Below the pieces are notes generated by a model. The model saw nothing but the letters and a program-made list of their open reading frames with translations. It had not been told where the DNA came from and did not search any database. The position numbers and the translations under genes were made by a program. From Bradyrhizobium sp. (GTDB lineage: Bacteria > Pseudomonadota > Alphaproteobacteria > Rhizobiales > Xanthobacteraceae), in assembly GCA_025960445.1 (NCBI GenBank), contig JAICIT010000133.1:1-6971 (forward strand): a stretch of 6,971 nucleotides of DNA, in the 5' to 3' direction. Below, in pieces: positions 1 through 5,114 of the stretch. Within the stretch, counting starts at the first letter, position 1, and every line of letters starts with the position of its first letter.

Positions 1-97
1 CGCAAGTCTCGAAACTGGAGTTCGATCGGCTGGTGGGCGCTACCCCGCTTGCGCCAAGAACCAACAAGAAGCAGCGCCTACTCAGCGAGGTCGGGGA

Positions 98-157
98 GAA
101 ACGCGTGAACGGACTCTGTGTCCGATTGAAACGTCCGAACGGGCCCTGTGTCCGATT
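98..157. repeat. Two-unit 30-bp tandem repeat
   Basis: Units at 98-127 and 128-157 are head-to-tail with no spacer and match at 25 of 30 positions. Both begin GAAACG, have GAACGG in the middle and end CTGTGTCCGATT. The differences are at unit positions 7-9 (CGT versus TCC) and two transitions in the middle. The half-site GTCCGA occurs at 120-125, 133-138 and 150-155. The 30-bp period is close to three helical turns, which would put the conserved ends on the same DNA face. Confidence 0.85.
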
Positions 158-165
158 TCGGACAC
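148..165. promoter_or_regulatory. 18-bp palindrome, possible protein-binding site
   Basis: GTGTCCGATTTCGGACAC has perfect 8-bp arms (148-155 and 158-165) around a TT centre. C-G pairs and a T-G wobble could extend it to 11 bp. A two-base centre is too tight for a good RNA hairpin and no T-run follows, so a DNA operator is likelier than a terminator. GTGTC/GACAC half-sites resemble the dyads bound by some sigma-54 activators, but I see no convincing -24/-12 element. The binding protein is unknown. Confidence 0.5.
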
Positions 166-248
166 GGGACTGCGAGCCGAAGAGCATCCCGGGCTTAATT
201 AGCTCGGTATCTCAATGATTTGCAAAAGACGTTATGACGGCTACCGGA

Positions 249-277
249 CCGACAATGACCCTGCCGATCCCTATAAA
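249..277 (+). promoter_or_regulatory. Candidate sigma70-type promoter of the Crp/Fnr gene
   Basis: CCGACA (249-254, 4/6 to TTGACA) and TATAAA (272-277, 5/6 to TATAAT) are separated by 17 bp. Transcription would begin near 284, leaving a leader of about 75 nt before the GTG at 359. The site lies inside the longest possible reading frame, which argues against translation starting at 215. Confidence 0.4.
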
Positions 278-358
278 ACTGGTCCGCAGGACGCCTCTCG
301 GAGCGCCCTTGCAAATGCCTGCGGTACATCGGCCCGACCGACAGGGCGGGATATCGCA

Positions 359-1072
359 GTGTCAATACAGGTTTCAAAAGTCGGGCTCCCCTTGGACAAC
401 AAGCTTCTGGCGTCGCTTCCGCGTGGCGATTTCGCTCGCCTGATACCGCACCTTTCGAGCATCGCCCTGCAACAGGGTGCGGTGCTGATCGAGGCCGGCG
501 ACGAGGTCGATTACGTCTATTTCCCGCATTATGGCATGCTGTCCCTGCTCGCCGTGCTGCGCGACGGCAAGGCTATCGAGACGGCCACCGTCGGTCGCGA
601 AGGCGTGGTCGGCGCCATGGCCGGGCTCGGCCTGTACAAATCACTGGTCCGGGTCGTGGTGCAGATGCCAACGGCCGCCAGCAAGATCGCGGCCACGCAT
701 TTCCGCACGGTCGTCGCCACCAGCGATCCCGTAAGCAGTTTTGCGATCCGTTACAATGAGGTGCTGCTGTCGCAGGCCCGGATCACAGCCGCGTGCAACG
801 CGCTGCATTCGATCGAGGCCCGATTTTGTCGCTGGCTGCTGCAATGCGCCGATCGCGCCGCGAGCACGACCGTACCCCTGACTCAGGAATTTCTCGCTGA
901 GATGCTGGGGGTGAGGCGCACCTCGGTGACCGAGGTGGCGAGCAAGGTGCAGAACGCCGGCGCTATCACCTACTCCCGAGGCGTGATCAGGATCATCGAT
1001 CGCGCCGCGCTGACGCGAATGTCATGCGAGTGCTATGAGACGCTGGTGGAGCAATCCGCCACATTGAGCTGA
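359..1072 (+). CDS. Crp/Fnr-family transcriptional regulator
   Basis: A 237-residue DNA-binding regulator. Residues about 15-125 form the beta-roll effector domain (GDEVDYVYFPHYGMLSLLAVLRDG followed by a GREG turn, written here only as landmarks near 47-82). Residues about 140-160 would be the dimer helix. Residues 173-215 form the winged HTH, with recognition helix near GVRRTSVTEVA (184-194). The cassette that binds cyclic-nucleotide phosphate in true CRP is not recognisable, and there is no N-terminal cysteine cluster of the FNR iron-sulfur type, so neither cAMP nor oxygen sensing is supported. Cysteines at 146, 157, 163, 223 and 225 lie mostly in the dimer-helix region and C-terminus. The GTG at 359 is preceded by GGCGGG eight bases upstream. 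The frame is open back to 215, but that extension looks unlike the family and contains the likely promoter. The target genes and effector are unknown. Confidence 0.85.
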   Translation: MSIQVSKVGLPLDNKLLASLPRGDFARLIPHLSSIALQQGAVLIEAGDEVDYVYFPHYGMLSLLAVLRDGKAIETATVGREGVVGAMAGLGLYKSLVRVVVQMPTAASKIAATHFRTVVATSDPVSSFAIRYNEVLLSQARITAACNALHSIEARFCRWLLQCADRAASTTVPLTQEFLAEMLGVRRTSVTEVASKVQNAGAITYSRGVIRIIDRAALTRMSCECYETLVEQSATLS

Positions 1073-1123
1073 ACAAAGCGACCATCGAAGATAGTCGCGA
1101 TTCGCAACTGCCCTCAGCGTCAT

Positions 1124-1146
1124 CGGTTCTGATTGAGTCAGAATCG
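1124..1146 (+). terminator. Weak stem-loop after the Crp/Fnr gene
   Basis: A nine-pair stem with one G-T wobble (CGGTTCTGA, 1124-1132, with TCAGAATCG, 1138-1146) closes a five-base loop, 52 bp past the regulator stop. The following T-rich stretch (CTCTTTTCTTC) begins only about 10 bases later, so it is at best a weak intrinsic terminator. It lies between convergent genes. The gap also holds three GANTC sites (1099, 1135 and 1141), the target of CcrM-type methylation in this class. Confidence 0.3.
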
Positions 1147-1214
1147 GGCTCCAGCCTCTTTTCTTCTGACGCGTTTTCTCACGCAAACCGGCGTCCACTT
1201 CGCTTGAAAACGCT

Positions 1215-1511
1215 TTAACGCGCATCCGTCCTGGTTTGCGTGCTGCCGGTTTTGGCCCGCGGCTTGGCGGGGGCTGCAGCTTTGGCCGTTTCGCCGCCGC
1301 GCACCGAACCCCAGGGATCGGCAGAGGTCTTCGCGTCCGGAATTTTCCTCAGCGATTCCCTGTACGCCTTGTCCCTCTCCGCCTCGGCTTCCTTTTCCTC
1401 GGGCGTCTTGGATTGGAGTTCCGGAATCAAATTGATGTTGGGAGTCTGCGCCAGCGCGTAACCCGGCCCTGCCAGCAGCGCTAATACAAGTGTGAAGCGG
1501 AAAACTCTCAT
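1215..1511 (-). CDS. Small secreted protein of unknown function
   Basis: A 98-residue protein with a clear signal peptide: Arg-2 and Arg-5, a hydrophobic core LVLALLAGPGYALA, and likely cleavage after Ala-21 (ALA|Q). The mature part starts with QTPNINLIPEL. It continues with a highly charged segment (about 35-60, EEKEAEAERDKAYRESLRK) likely to be helical, then DPWGSVRG (65-72), and ends in a low-complexity Ala/Lys/Pro tail. There is no cysteine and no lipobox. I recognise the style as a conserved hypothetical periplasmic protein of Bradyrhizobium and relatives, but no function can be assigned. The start at 1511 is chosen because GGGGGA lies about seven bases upstream and the signal peptide begins there; an in-frame ATG eight codons earlier is less likely. 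The gene is convergent with the regulator and divergent from the thioesterase. Confidence 0.8.
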   Translation of the reverse strand: MRVFRFTLVLALLAGPGYALAQTPNINLIPELQSKTPEEKEAEAERDKAYRESLRKIPDAKTSADPWGSVRGGETAKAAAPAKPRAKTGSTQTRTDAR

Positions 1512-1534
1512 CGAATATTCCCCCGTTTTGCTCA

Positions 1535-1564
1535 CCTATACCATCGCGGTGACCGCGAGGCCAA
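1535..1564 (-). promoter_or_regulatory. Candidate promoter with dyad in its spacer
   Basis: On the minus strand, TTGGCC (1564-1559, 4/6) and TATAGG (1540-1535, 4/6) are 18 bp apart, upstream of the small secreted protein. The spacer contains a perfect 7-bp inverted repeat around one base, TCGCGGTGACCGCGA on the plus strand (1544-1558). A dyad in this position would let a bound protein control the promoter directly. The promoter elements are individually weak; the dyad itself is certain. Confidence 0.35.
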
Positions 1565-1661
1565 GCCCGCCACCAGGCGGTTCGAAGCGCGCGGGCAAGT
1601 GTTCCCTTCTGCAAAATGCCCTCTAGAATGCGTGCAGTGTGCGTGGGGGAAACGAAGACTG

Positions 1662-2126
1662 ATGCAAGGCGGCCAGCAAGAGACTGAGTTCGACATCGAT
1701 GAAGCCCGTCGGGTCCTTGCCGACGTGTTCGCCCCATGGGTACAGGATCTCGGGCTCTCGATCACCGAACTGGATTACGCCCGGCCGGCTGACGCCGCCG
1801 CGGACTGGCAGCCCGGTGCGATCTTGCGGATGGGCTTTTCCGAACGCTTGTGCCGGCACGGCGGCATTGTCTGCGGTCAGGCACTGATGGCGCTCGCAGA
1901 CACCGCGATGGTGATCGCGATACTCGCGGCAAACCGCGGCTACCGGCCGATGACGACGGTGGATCAGACCACTCATTTCATGCGCGCGGTGGCCTCGGCT
2001 GATGTGCTGGCGGATGCGCGGGTGGTCCGGCTTGGGCGCACCTTGAGTTTCGGCCGCGTCACATTGTCGAGCGCCGCAGATAATAAACCGGTGGCGATGG
2101 TCTCAAGCGCGTTTGCAATGCTTTGA
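1662..2126 (+). CDS. PaaI-type hotdog-fold thioesterase
   Basis: A 154-residue protein of typical length for a single hotdog domain. The PaaI-type signature is clear: HGG at 66-68, then a long hotdog helix with ALADTAM (77-83) containing the candidate catalytic Asp-80. TTVDQTTHFMRAV (98-110) is the following strand, where relatives usually read a T...NF.RP pattern. VVRLGRTLSFGRVTL (121-135) is the next strand pair. Enzymes of this family hydrolyse acyl-CoA thioesters, including aryl-acetyl-CoA in PaaI itself, as cytoplasmic dimers or tetramers. Substrate here is unknown. The ATG at 1662 is preferred because the domain begins soon after it; GGGGA at 1646-1650 is a somewhat distant ribosome-binding site. 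The frame is open upstream to a GTG at 1599, but those residues look unlike the family. It is transcribed alone, divergent from the small secreted protein. Confidence 0.85.
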   Translation: MQGGQQETEFDIDEARRVLADVFAPWVQDLGLSITELDYARPADAAADWQPGAILRMGFSERLCRHGGIVCGQALMALADTAMVIAILAANRGYRPMTTVDQTTHFMRAVASADVLADARVVRLGRTLSFGRVTLSSAADNKPVAMVSSAFAML

Positions 2127-2257
2127 GATCGCGTCGAACGCACCGGAGGCTGGAGCGGGCGTAAGGCCCTTGCCGAGGTCGCGCGGCGGTGAGGATCGGC
2201 TTCGTAGCGCGTCGCCCGACTATCGAGTGGCGGGGTTGGCTGCTGGAATGCTCCAAA

Positions 2258-2366
2258 ACGAAAAAACCTTCGGCAGGGCATTGCCGAAGGTTTTCGGAGG
2301 TTTTCATAAAGTAGGTTTGCGTCTCCTTGAGACTAAGAGGCCGCCAAACAATTTGGCCGGCTACCT
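2258..2366 (-). ncRNA. Candidate trans-acting small RNA, about 109 nt
   Basis: Read on the minus strand, an orphan promoter is followed by three stem-loops ending in a strong intrinsic terminator. Hairpin 1 (2361-2340) pairs GCCGGCCAAA with TTTGGCGGC around TTG, giving nine pairs and one bulged G. Hairpin 2 (2333-2321) pairs GTCTC with GAGAC around AAG. An unstructured A-rich linker (about 2320-2295) contains CCTCC at 2300-2296, an anti-Shine-Dalgarno motif. Hairpin 3 is the terminator. No credible open frame fits inside: an ATG at 2307 opens a frame that runs straight through the terminator and has no well-placed ribosome-binding site. This layout is typical of Hfq-type sRNAs of alphaproteobacteria. 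I do not recognise it as a named family. A 3'-end remnant of something larger is possible. Confidence 0.5.
2261..2294 (-). terminator. Strong intrinsic terminator, best on minus strand
   Basis: Perfect 13-bp arms AAAACCTTCGGCA (2263-2275) and TGCCGAAGGTTTT (2282-2294) close a six-base loop. Read on the minus strand the GC-rich stem is followed by six T, then CG, then four more T, an excellent terminator. Read on the plus strand only four T follow, so it could also stop thioesterase transcripts (136 bp past that stop), but less efficiently. Confidence 0.85.
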
Positions 2367-2373
2367 AAATTGA

Positions 2374-2402
2374 ATCATACGTGAGTTTGTTACATGAGTA
2401 AA
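2374..2402 (-). promoter_or_regulatory. Candidate promoter of the small RNA
   Basis: On the minus strand TTTACT (2402-2397, 4/6 to TTGACA) and TATGAT (2379-2374, 5/6 to TATAAT) are separated by 17 bp. They are followed seven to eight bases later by the presumed start near 2366. No protein gene lies within reach downstream on that strand, which is why it is assigned to the RNA. Confidence 0.4.
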
Positions 2403-2510
2403 TAATGTTTTCATTTGCATCTCCCGGATTCATCAGAGGGAGAATTTGGGGTGTCTTGCAGGCTAGTCGCCCACCTTGAAGGTCTTGAAGCGGTGGCACG
2501 CAAAGCAAAA

Positions 2511-2534
2511 CCCCCGGCAGTTGCCTGCCGGGGG
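2511..2534 (-). terminator. Intrinsic terminator of the porin gene
   Basis: A perfect 10-bp GC-rich stem (CCCCCGGCAG, 2511-2520, with CTGCCGGGGG, 2525-2534) closes a four-base loop, 30 bp past the porin stop. On the minus strand it is followed by TTTTGCTTTG, giving the expected T-rich tail. Confidence 0.85.
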
Positions 2535-2564
2535 TCTTGTCAGATCGTAGTCAGACGAACTGGA

Positions 2565-4100
2565 TTACCAGTTGCGCTGAGCGCGGAGCAAGAGGAGCAC
2601 AGTGTTCTGATCCTTGAGCTCGTACGTGGCCGGAGCTCCCGGTTTGCCGATAGTGTTGCTGCCGGCGACGGCCGTGCCTTCCATTTTCTGATCCAGATGG
2701 GTGTAGGTCAGATCAGCCGCGAAGGTCAGGTTCTTGACTGGCGTCCACCGCGTGATGAGACCAAGCTGCCCGATGTTGTAATCGGGATTGCAGGAGGTTA
2801 CCCCCGTACCGAAGGTGCGTTGGAACGAACCAGCCACTCCGCCAGAACCGCAGATCAGATTCTTAGCCTCGTCATTATAATGGATCGCAGCGAAAGCACC
2901 GTAGAGGCTGGTGTTCCAGAAGGGATTCCAGTTGTGGGTGTAGCCACCGCGCATGCCCCAGGTCTGGACTAGCTGTTGCTGACCTCCGGCTGCGAACACG
3001 CTATCAGGCGCGATGCCAAACCCAACACTCTGGTAGGCCCCAGTTAGGCTCGTTCCACCATAAACGGTGTTCGCACCCGCCGACGCCCCCAAGTCCTGAA
3101 TATTGTAGCGGGTTGCACCATCCGTATACACGCCCTGGATGTTGATGACGTCACCAACACCCGTTGGAATGTTCTTGATCGACAGGGCGCCCTGCAGCGC
3201 AAAGCCCCATTTGTCATCCGGATGGCCAGTAAGTTCGGTTGCACCGTAATAGGCCGCATGGTTGTCATGGGCGGCCGCCGATATCTGGAACAGACCCCAA
3301 GCTTGGTCAACTTTGATGACGCCGACGAAGTCAGGAGAAATCGTTCCAGCGTAGTCACTGGTGCCAAAAGCGCCGCCGGCGCTGATGTTGTTCACGCCCG
3401 CCTGGTAATAGGCGACCGAGTCCTGCGCCGAAAGTGTGCCGCTGACGCCGTTGCCAAAGTCAGCCGTGTAGGTGAACTGGTTCACGCCTGTAACCGTGCC
3501 GCCGCCGCCGACGAGACCGTCATAGACGTTGCCAGGATAGTTGGTCCAGGGAGCGCTGAACTGCGAGACGGCTTTACCCATCGTGAAGCCAGCGAACTGG
3601 ATGAAGGCGTAATAGACGCCAACCGTACCACCGGCCACCGCGCCTGCGTTGGCGTTGTTCGGCGCGGAAACTGCACCGATCGGCGAGTAAACAGTCGATC
3701 CGTTTCCTTGACCGGCGAAGCTGTCTGTCGTCCAGGTAAACGTCGCATCGAAGAAAGTGCGGACCACGCCATATTCGGTCGCGGTGCGGGTATCGATGTT
3801 GAGGTCTTCGCGCGAACGCCAGGTGTAACCATTGGTGAACCGGTTTTTCGCGCCGCCGGGACCCGACGTGTTACCAGTGTCGTCCGTGTTCGTGTTGACC
3901 GCCACGTCAGCACGCAAGTAACCACCCAGCTTGATGCAGGTGTCGGTACCCGGAATGTAGTAGAAACCGGCACCATACAGCGAGCAGACCTTCACGTACT
4001 CGACCGCTTTGGCCTTGAGCGGAAGATCAGCTGCCTGTGCCCCACTCATGGCGAGCAGACCCGCCGCCGAGCCGAGCATAAGGCTCTTAATAATCCTCAT
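2565..4100 (-). CDS. Outer-membrane porin, Porin_2 family
   Basis: A 511-residue porin that should form a trimeric 16-stranded beta-barrel for passive diffusion of small hydrophilic solutes across the outer membrane. The signal peptide (residues 1-23) has Lys-5 and a hydrophobic core, with cleavage AQA|ADLP. The mature N-terminus carries the family hallmark: Cys-39 in VCSLYGAGFYYIPG and Cys-55 in DTCIKLGGYLRADV, expected to form a disulfide. A second pair, Cys-417 and Cys-437, flanks a Gly-rich segment probably forming an outer loop. The rest alternates polar and hydrophobic residues, rich in Gly, Asn, Thr, Tyr and Phe. The last strand ends QRNW, so the terminal residue is Trp rather than the usual Phe. 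Start at 4100: GGAGG lies five bases upstream and the signal peptide begins there; the frame is open to 4208 without meaning. It is divergent from marR and has its own terminator. Confidence 0.93.
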   Translation of the reverse strand: MRIIKSLMLGSAAGLLAMSGAQAADLPLKAKAVEYVKVCSLYGAGFYYIPGTDTCIKLGGYLRADVAVNTNTDDTGNTSGPGGAKNRFTNGYTWRSREDLNIDTRTATEYGVVRTFFDATFTWTTDSFAGQGNGSTVYSPIGAVSAPNNANAGAVAGGTVGVYYAFIQFAGFTMGKAVSQFSAPWTNYPGNVYDGLVGGGGTVTGVNQFTYTADFGNGVSGTLSAQDSVAYYQAGVNNISAGGAFGTSDYAGTISPDFVGVIKVDQAWGLFQISAAAHDNHAAYYGATELTGHPDDKWGFALQGALSIKNIPTGVGDVINIQGVYTDGATRYNIQDLGASAGANTVYGGTSLTGAYQSVGFGIAPDSVFAAGGQQQLVQTWGMRGGYTHNWNPFWNTSLYGAFAAIHYNDEAKNLICGSGGVAGSFQRTFGTGVTSCNPDYNIGQLGLITRWTPVKNLTFAADLTYTHLDQKMEGTAVAGSNTIGKPGAPATYELKDQNTVLLLLRAQRNW

Positions 4101-4105
4101 GTTAA

Positions 4106-4110
4106 CCTCC
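4106..4110 (-). promoter_or_regulatory. Porin ribosome-binding site
   Basis: GGAGG, followed by TTAAC and the ATG, is a near-ideal Shine-Dalgarno sequence and fixes the porin start. The stretch GGAGGTT is complementary to AACCTCC (2302-2296) in the linker of the candidate small RNA, with one further G-U pair possible. Confidence 0.8.
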
Positions 4111-4274
4111 AGTTGTGGGAAGGTTCCGGCTCCGTCAGGTGCGAACACCCAAGGGTTGGTCCCCTGATCCCTTGAAAACCGCTCTGTCATTCGCGTCTTC
4201 GGACACACCCGCGTGACGCGAGGGACAAAAGCGAACCACCTAACGGGACGATCTGGCCCCCAGTCGCCTCATGA

Positions 4275-4302
4275 ACTATGCATGGTGAAATTACGTAATC
4301 AA
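4275..4302 (-). promoter_or_regulatory. Possible porin promoter overlapped by a palindrome
   Basis: On the minus strand TTGATT (4302-4297, 4/6) and CATAGT (4280-4275, 4/6) are 16 bp apart, about 175 bp upstream of the porin start, giving a leader of about 165 nt. The perfect palindrome ATTACGTAAT (4290-4299) overlaps the -35 element, the position expected of a repressor site. The promoter match is modest; the palindrome is certain. Confidence 0.3.
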
Positions 4303-4494
4303 AATAGTTTATTGAGTAAGCTAATTGTTTGCAGGTGCGGTGTGTCTAGCGCGCAACACTCTGTTTTGACCTTTTTAGAGCCAAAAAAGCGCGTCACATG
4401 CTTGATCTTGTTATCTGATTTTTTCAATTGCGCCCTACCGCGAACCGATCGATATTGAGGCGTGGGAGCTGGCCTCAATAAGGGAGCGAGTTCA

Positions 4495-4998
4495 GTGGAC
4501 TTGGCGAAACGGGCTGATCCGAGCGACGCGGCAAAGAATCAGGAGGTCATCAAGCGCTTCACTTGGGAAGTAGCTTCGATCAACGTCTACCTGCAGGAGC
4601 TCCGCTACTTCTGGGCGAAGGCTCTGGGAATAAGCGGTCCACAGTGGATGATCCTGACGGCGTTGGCAGACCTCGATCAGGGCGAAGGCGTTCCGGTGAA
4701 AGTCGTATCAAAGATGCTTCACGTCGACCCATCCTTCGTCACAACGCAGTCGAAGCTGCTGGAGAAGAAAGGGTTCATGCGCCGAAAGACCTCTGTGGAT
4801 GATGCCAGAATCGTGCAGATGTCCTTGACAGACAAGGCATACAAGCAGATGGCGAACCTGGCCTCCCAGCAGGAAACCCTGAGCGACTTCATCTTTGCGG
4901 ATTTTAGGGATCGAGAACTCGCAGCCTTCACCGCCAAACTCACATCCCTGAAGAACCGCCTTGAGAAAGCCTGCTTGAAAGTCGCGATCGATCTCTGA
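4495..4998 (+). CDS. MarR-family transcriptional regulator
   Basis: A 167-residue winged-helix regulator. Residues about 17-45 form the first dimerisation helix. SGPQWMILTAL (48-58) is the canonical start of the DNA-binding domain. VPVKVVSKMLHVDPSFVTTQSKLLEKKGFMRR (66-97, quoted in parts) covers the HTH with recognition helix near 79-92. VDDARIVQMSLT (101-112) is the wing with the D-x-R signature typical of MarR. Residues about 128-165 are the C-terminal dimer helices. Such proteins usually repress a neighbouring gene and release DNA on binding a small, often phenolic, ligand. The GTG at 4495 has AAGGGAG eight bases upstream and is preferred to the GTG at 4462, whose TGAGG lies too close. It is divergent from the porin and 116 bp upstream of the hydrolase on the same strand, which are its most likely targets besides itself. 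The ligand is unknown. Confidence 0.88.
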   Translation: MDLAKRADPSDAAKNQEVIKRFTWEVASINVYLQELRYFWAKALGISGPQWMILTALADLDQGEGVPVKVVSKMLHVDPSFVTTQSKLLEKKGFMRRKTSVDDARIVQMSLTDKAYKQMANLASQQETLSDFIFADFRDRELAAFTAKLTSLKNRLEKACLKVAIDL

Positions 4999-5047
4999 GC
5001 CTCCTCGCCCGGATTGAAGGCAATCGGATCGGCTAGTCAAAAACAAA

Positions 5048-5063
5048 GCTCCATTGATGGAGC
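5048..5063. promoter_or_regulatory. 16-bp palindrome, candidate MarR operator
   Basis: GCTCCATTGATGGAGC has perfect 7-bp arms around TG, located 50 bp after the marR stop and 51 bp before the hydrolase start. The length and the two-base centre suit a MarR dimer, and a two-base loop is poor for an RNA hairpin. A possible -35 TTGAAG (5014-5019) lies upstream, but the -10 is poor. No second copy was found in front of marR. Confidence 0.4.
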
Positions 5064-5114
5064 CTCGTCTCGAATGCCTGCATAAACCCGTCCAGCTCCG
5101 AAGGGCCACTCTGC

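Larger units (their letters stand above)
1..214. other. Left-edge non-coding stretch
   Basis: I see no convincing gene here. Two frames stay open across most of the stretch, but their translations resemble no family I know, and both run through a tandem repeat, so the openness may be compositional. The tail of a gene entering from the left cannot be excluded. The stretch holds a two-unit 30-bp repeat and a palindrome, listed separately. An AT-rich spot near 195-200 (TTAATTA) lies upstream of the regulator gene. Confidence 0.5.
2127..2564. other. 438-bp gap between convergent thioesterase and porin
   Basis: No protein gene is supported here. The gap holds an intrinsic terminator pointing mainly leftward (2261-2294), an orphan minus-strand promoter (2374-2402) and the candidate small RNA between them, and the porin terminator (2511-2534). 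Around 2361-2420 it is markedly AT-rich. Next to the porin terminator lies an imperfect dyad CCACC (2471-2475) / GGTGG (2492-2496) flanking a repeated CTTGAAG; its role is unclear. Confidence 0.6.
4101..4494. other. Divergent regulatory region, porin and marR
   Basis: A 394-bp gap with no supported gene; its middle (about 4285-4435) is much more AT-rich than the surroundings. It holds the porin leader, a possible porin promoter, a perfect 10-bp palindrome, and an imperfect dyad at about 4368-4396 (CTTTTT / AAAAAG inside a looser GAC / GTC pair). Small dyads such as CGCGTGACGCG (4211-4221) lie in the porin leader. No clear promoter for marR stands out; TTGATC at 4402 has no good partner. Confidence 0.6.

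Noticed and set aside
31..52. Sigma-54 promoter near the GTGTC palindrome
   Set aside because: A GG-N10-GC pair can be found, but the flanking bases do not match the TGGCAC / TTGC elements.
98..165. CRISPR-like array
   Set aside because: Only two adjoining units without spacers and with five mismatches; no cas genes nearby.
33..218. Short plus-strand frame at the left edge
   Set aside because: It crosses the 30-bp tandem repeat, has no ribosome-binding site and resembles no family I know. It may be the tail of a gene to the left, but the evidence is too thin.
1138..1737. Open frame of 199 codons on the minus strand spanning the small secreted protein and the thioesterase start
   Set aside because: It overlaps two better-supported genes and their shared promoter gap, and its Arg/Gly-rich translation looks like an out-of-frame shadow.
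2059..2307. Minus-strand frame starting at an ATG inside the candidate small RNA
   Set aside because: It runs through the strong terminator, the nearest AGGAG-like motif is about 15 bases away, and the product resembles nothing known.
3222..4175. Long open frame (317 codons) on the plus strand opposite the porin
   Set aside because: The translation is Arg/Val/Gly-rich without recognisable domains, while the opposite strand encodes a clear porin. Long antisense frames are usual in GC-rich coding DNA.
4402..4430. FixK/FNR box or promoter at TTGATC before marR
   Set aside because: The second half-site (ATCAA at the right spacing) is missing, and the only -10-like partner (CAATTG) is poor.
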